From: Alphaproteobacteria bacterium
Lineage (GTDB): Bacteria > Pseudomonadota > Alphaproteobacteria > Sphingomonadales > Sphingomonadaceae
Direction of reading: 5' to 3'
Length of the DNA stretch: 35,393 bases
Assembly (NCBI GenBank): GCA_030431435.1
Contig: JAUIJI010000014.1
Span: 1-35,393 of the forward strand
Shown here: one piece after another, positions 32,566 to 35,393 of the stretch
Position numbering within the stretch: the stretch's first letter is position 1
Layout: every line of letters starts with the position of its first letter
Translations under genes and position numbers: made by a program
Notes under the pieces: model-generated
The model's input: only the letters and a program-made list of their open reading frames with translations
What the model was told of the DNA's origin: nothing
The model's database searches: none

Positions 32566-34323
32566 TCAGCGCGGGCGATAGACCCGCAACGCGCCCTCGG
32601 TGAAACCCTCGACCGGCTCCAGCCAGTCCGGCACGTCGCCTGAGAGCAGGCTGTCCGCCAGGTTGCCTTCAGCCACGCTCTGATAGAGCACAAGATCGTC
32701 CTTCAGCGCGCAAGTGGCGAGATAGTCCGCATTGTTCCGCATGACGATTTCGCGCGCTTCGCCGGGTGCGGCAATGAAGGCCCGGATCACCTCGCCCATG
32801 GCCCGGTCATTGCGGTGATAGCTGGCCGCCAGGATGGTGTGATCGCTCCTGAGCAGAACCTCCGGCCCCATGTCGAGCGTGGTGAACACCAGCCCCGGTT
32901 CCAGCGCAGCAAGGCGCGAAACGTCGCATTCGGGCATTTCGCCTGTCGTCGCGGCGATGTTGGCAGCCGCTGCATCGCCTGCGCTCTGCGAGGGGCTGAA
33001 CTTGCCCGCCACGGCGCTGACAATCGCTGGCGTCACCAGCGCAAGACAGGCCAGCGTCGCGGCAATACGGGCCAGCGAGCCTTCGAGCGCTCGCGCGCGC
33101 GGCATGTAATGCTGCAGCAGCACGGCGGCAAAGGGCAGCGCCAGCAATTGCGCAAAGATCGTCGCCCGCATCACCAGCAGCGAATAGAGGCAAGCGAGCA
33201 GGCCGATCAGCGCCACGACATCTGCCGCGCGGATACGGACGTCACCTGCGATTTCGGGCATATGCTTGCGCGCAGTCCACCAGCCGAAACCGAGTACCGC
33301 CAGCACCCACACTTGCGTGACAGCGGTGGAGAGCTTCTGCTGCCAGATCGGCAGGCCTTCGTTGATGGAGGAATACCAGTACTGGTGCACCAGCGGGTCC
33401 AGCTGCGCCATCGGATTGGTCGCGCAAGTGCCGAGGCTCCACAAGGCAAGCGGAACGCAGACCACCGGCAGCGCGAACAGCGCGGCGAGGCGGCCATTGG
33501 GGTTGGCCTGTGCAGGCAGCAAGGGGATTACCATCGCGACAACGGCAGCTCCGGCAAAGGCGAGCATGTGGCCGGGGGCGAGGATGTCGCAAAAGGGCAG
33601 CGCGAACTCGCTCGCCGGGCGCGTCGCGTAAGAGAAGGCAGGCGCGAAGATGGCAAGGCCAGCGAGCATGAACTTCAGCCGCTGGTCGCCCTCGCGCCAG
33701 TAAAGCAGGCCAAATGTACCAGCCACGGCAGCGATCAGCGGCAGGGCTTCCAGTGAAATCGCGATCCACGCCGCGCAGAGCACGCCGGCAATTGCAGCGG
33801 CCACATTCGAACGGCGCAGCAGCAGCGCCACCGCCCACAGGCCCAGCACAACCTGCGGCCCGTGATGGTCGATCCGCATCGGCATGAACTGCGTCACCAC
33901 CAGCGGATAGAATGTCAGCGTGGCAAGCCCTGCCAGCATGGCGAAGGGATGCAGGCCCATGCGCTGCATGATCGCGCGCAAGGCAAACAGCGCAGCGAGA
34001 AGCCACAGCAGCGGGACCAGCGCCATCGCCCACTTCTCGCCCAGCAGCATGAAGCCCAAAGCAAGCGGGATATCGACCAGCCGTGACCAGTGCATGCTGG
34101 CGCCCGTTGGCGGGTCTACGCGATATTGCGTGACATCGAACCAGGCCTGCCCAGCCAGCATATCGCGCACTTCAAGCATGCGCATGATGTCATCCGGGCC
34201 AACCGGCTCCATCCCGCGGATTGCCATTCCTGCCAGCGCCATCAGCACAGCGAGGCCCCACACGGCGAGCGTGCCCACAGGCTTCGCACAGAAGCCGGCC
34301 CAGCGAGATGCGGTTTCGGTCAT
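32566..34323 (-). CDS. GT-C-like multipass membrane protein, putative glycosyltransferase
   Basis: A 585-residue protein with about 11-13 membrane segments and a soluble C-terminal domain of about 150 residues. The first external loop has GPDDIMRMLEVRDMLAGQAW (Asp44-Asp45) followed by SMHWSRLVD; a second loop has RIDHHGPQ at 150-157. Acidic pairs in the first loop mark GT-C enzymes that use polyprenyl-phosphate sugars (STT3/PglB, ArnT relatives), and the loop wording is closest to STT3-like proteins. It is 12 bases after gtrA, which supports a glycan-transfer role on the periplasmic side. Acceptor and sugar unknown. Confidence 0.7.
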   Translation of the reverse strand: MTETASRWAGFCAKPVGTLAVWGLAVLMALAGMAIRGMEPVGPDDIMRMLEVRDMLAGQAWFDVTQYRVDPPTGASMHWSRLVDIPLALGFMLLGEKWAMALVPLLWLLAALFALRAIMQRMGLHPFAMLAGLATLTFYPLVVTQFMPMRIDHHGPQVVLGLWAVALLLRRSNVAAAIAGVLCAAWIAISLEALPLIAAVAGTFGLLYWREGDQRLKFMLAGLAIFAPAFSYATRPASEFALPFCDILAPGHMLAFAGAAVVAMVIPLLPAQANPNGRLAALFALPVVCVPLALWSLGTCATNPMAQLDPLVHQYWYSSINEGLPIWQQKLSTAVTQVWVLAVLGFGWWTARKHMPEIAGDVRIRAADVVALIGLLACLYSLLVMRATIFAQLLALPFAAVLLQHYMPRARALEGSLARIAATLACLALVTPAIVSAVAGKFSPSQSAGDAAAANIAATTGEMPECDVSRLAALEPGLVFTTLDMGPEVLLRSDHTILAASYHRNDRAMGEVIRAFIAAPGEAREIVMRNNADYLATCALKDDLVLYQSVAEGNLADSLLSGDVPDWLEPVEGFTEGALRVYRPR

Positions 34324-34335
34324 GCAGTGCTTGTC

Positions 34336-34785
34336 CTAGCGGAAGACGACCTTGCTGCGCAGCAGCCAGGTGGCAGCAAAGCTGACGACAATCGCCACCA
34401 GCTTGGCAATGCGCGGATCGATACCGCCGATCTCGCCCGCCCAGACAATCGCTGTCGTGAGCGCAAGGCCAACCAGCGCAGAGACCACGAACAGAGCCTT
34501 CTGCCTTGTGCGCTGGGCGCCGCGTTCGGCCACATTGCCGACGAAGACTGCGCGGCTCGACATCAGCCAGTGCGCCACGATCCCGGCGCTATAGGAAACC
34601 GCGCTCGCGCCCGGTGCCCACATGCCTGCAGACAGCAGCGCAAGGAACAGCCCCATATCCACCGCCAGCGCGCCGACGCTCGCCAGCACATAGCGGATGA
34701 AGCGGATATCCCGCAGGCGAAGGAGGAGTTCGGACAATGCCCGTACCCTCGCCTCAGGCAGCCCGGCGGTCGTCATTCTTGCCAT
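34336..34785 (-). CDS. GtrA family membrane protein
   Basis: A 149-residue protein with four helices (RFIRYVLASVGALAVDMGLF, the ASAVSYSAGIVAHW segment, ALFVVSALVGLALTTAIVW, KLVAIVVSFAATWLL) and the R-K-VF ending typical of GtrA, believed to help move polyprenyl-phosphate sugars across the inner membrane. The start ATG 34785 lies 32 bases inside the preceding gene, an overlap larger than usual; Met4 would shorten it slightly. Position between a FAD oxidoreductase and a GT-C protein supports a surface glycosylation cluster. Confidence 0.85.
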   Translation of the reverse strand: MARMTTAGLPEARVRALSELLLRLRDIRFIRYVLASVGALAVDMGLFLALLSAGMWAPGASAVSYSAGIVAHWLMSSRAVFVGNVAERGAQRTRQKALFVVSALVGLALTTAIVWAGEIGGIDPRIAKLVAIVVSFAATWLLRSKVVFR

Positions 34786-35393
34786 CCCCGGCAGAAATGC
34801 GTCCCGGCACGTCGCGGACGGAGTTGAGAGCAGCGGCCTGGTCCTCGCTCAGCTTTTCGCGTGCGGGCAGGGCCTTCTCATCGCCCTCATCGCCAGCCTC
34901 GTGATATTCTGCGTCCTCGTTGACGCACCATGTGTCATACTTGCGCACGCCGGCGAGGATGTTCTCCACCGTCAGCATGGAGGTCATCATCGCATGGTCC
35001 TGGTTGTTGTAACGGTGCATGCCGTTGCGGCCGACAAGATGCAGCGTGGGGAATTTCTCCTCCAGCTCCTTGCGCATGGCATCGACATTGGCGGCATAAT
35101 CCTCGTCATAGACGGGATAGGCCTTTTCCTGCCGCACCACCGCGCCGCCGATCACCTTCTCGGGAGCGACAAGGCCGAGGATCGCCATTTCCTTCTTGGC
35201 GAGTTCGACCAGTTCCGCATCGGAGGATGACCACAATCCATCCCCTTCGAAGCAGAAATATTCCAGCCCCACGCAGGCGACATTCTCGTCCGGAACCATT
35301 TCGGGCGACCAGCTGCGGAAGTTCTGCACGCGGCCGACCTGCACCTTTTCGTCGTGAATGTAGATCCAGTTATCGGGGAACAGGTCTTCCGAC
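34754..35393 (-). CDS. FAD-dependent oxidoreductase, COG1232-like (partial, 5' end outside window)
   Basis: About 212 C-terminal residues are present, entering the window edge in frame (SEDLFPDNWIYIHDEKVQVG). Blocks RVQNFRSWSPEMVPD, LGLEYFCFEGDGLW and GRNGMHRYNNQDHAM match the end of flavoproteins related to protoporphyrinogen oxidase and UDP-galactopyranose mutase that occur in polysaccharide clusters; YNNQDHAM is the FAD-contacting end. A charged tail of about 50 residues follows, rich in Glu, Asp and Lys. Substrate unknown; the neighbours gtrA and GT-C suggest a sugar-nucleotide or lipid-sugar substrate. Confidence 0.75.
   Translation of the reverse strand, partial: SEDLFPDNWIYIHDEKVQVGRVQNFRSWSPEMVPDENVACVGLEYFCFEGDGLWSSSDAELVELAKKEMAILGLVAPEKVIGGAVVRQEKAYPVYDEDYAANVDAMRKELEEKFPTLHLVGRNGMHRYNNQDHAMMTSMLTVENILAGVRKYDTWCVNEDAEYHEAGDEGDEKALPAREKLSEDQAAALNSVRDVPGRISAGDGKNDDRRAA

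Overview
This GC-rich window looks like chromosomal DNA of an alphaproteobacterium, most likely a sphingomonad of the Erythrobacteraceae type. That placement is an inference. It rests on the large NAD-dependent glutamate dehydrogenase, the DUF3576 lipoprotein next to leuS, the acetoacetyl-CoA reductase, the weak Shine-Dalgarno sites and the overall protein flavour. No rRNA, tRNA, CRISPR, transposase or prophage gene was found. Almost all of the window is ordinary dense chromosome; the novelty lies in short regulatory stretches and one small accessory module.

Layout. 1-3935 is a surface-polysaccharide region: the end of a glycosyltransferase, gmd and fcl (GDP-fucose synthesis) on +, and a polyprenyl-phosphate sugar-phosphate transferase on -. 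4078-8652 (-) is a tight run DUF3576 lipoprotein-leuS-lptE-holA. 8986-11910 (+) holds a conserved exported protein, phbB, a ribbon-helix-helix protein and galU, closed by a bidirectional terminator shared with an M23 peptidase (-). 12835-17571 (-) is vapB-vapC-glnE-bcp-DUF455, with overlapping start and stop codons at the vapB/vapC, vapC/glnE and glnE/bcp junctions. 17613-18608 (+) is agmatine deiminase, followed by a possible 40-residue ORF. thrS (-) follows, preceded by a long leader. 21107-23621 (+) is a hydrolase-TPR-flavin monooxygenase operon; 23759-29737 (+) has NAD-glutamate dehydrogenase and a ferredoxin-reductase-like flavoprotein; 29836-32556 (+) has an ABC exporter pair and an exported MsrB; 32566-35393 (-) has a GT-C membrane enzyme, GtrA and the end of a FAD oxidoreductase.

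The most interesting element is upstream of thrS. A 23-codon leader ORF carries seven consecutive threonine codons and is followed by three mutually exclusive RNA pairings (1:2, 2:3, 3:4). This is the architecture of ribosome-mediated attenuation, here applied to threonyl-tRNA synthetase. Second is a VapBC-type toxin-antitoxin pair. Its antitoxin is fused to an N-terminal DUF7662-like domain, and its toxin gene overlaps the start of glnE by four bases, which ties an addiction module to the nitrogen-control adenylyltransferase. Several perfect inverted repeats sit in front of gdh, the ABC exporter and the sugar transferase and look like operators. All assignments were made by eye from sequence; no database search was run.
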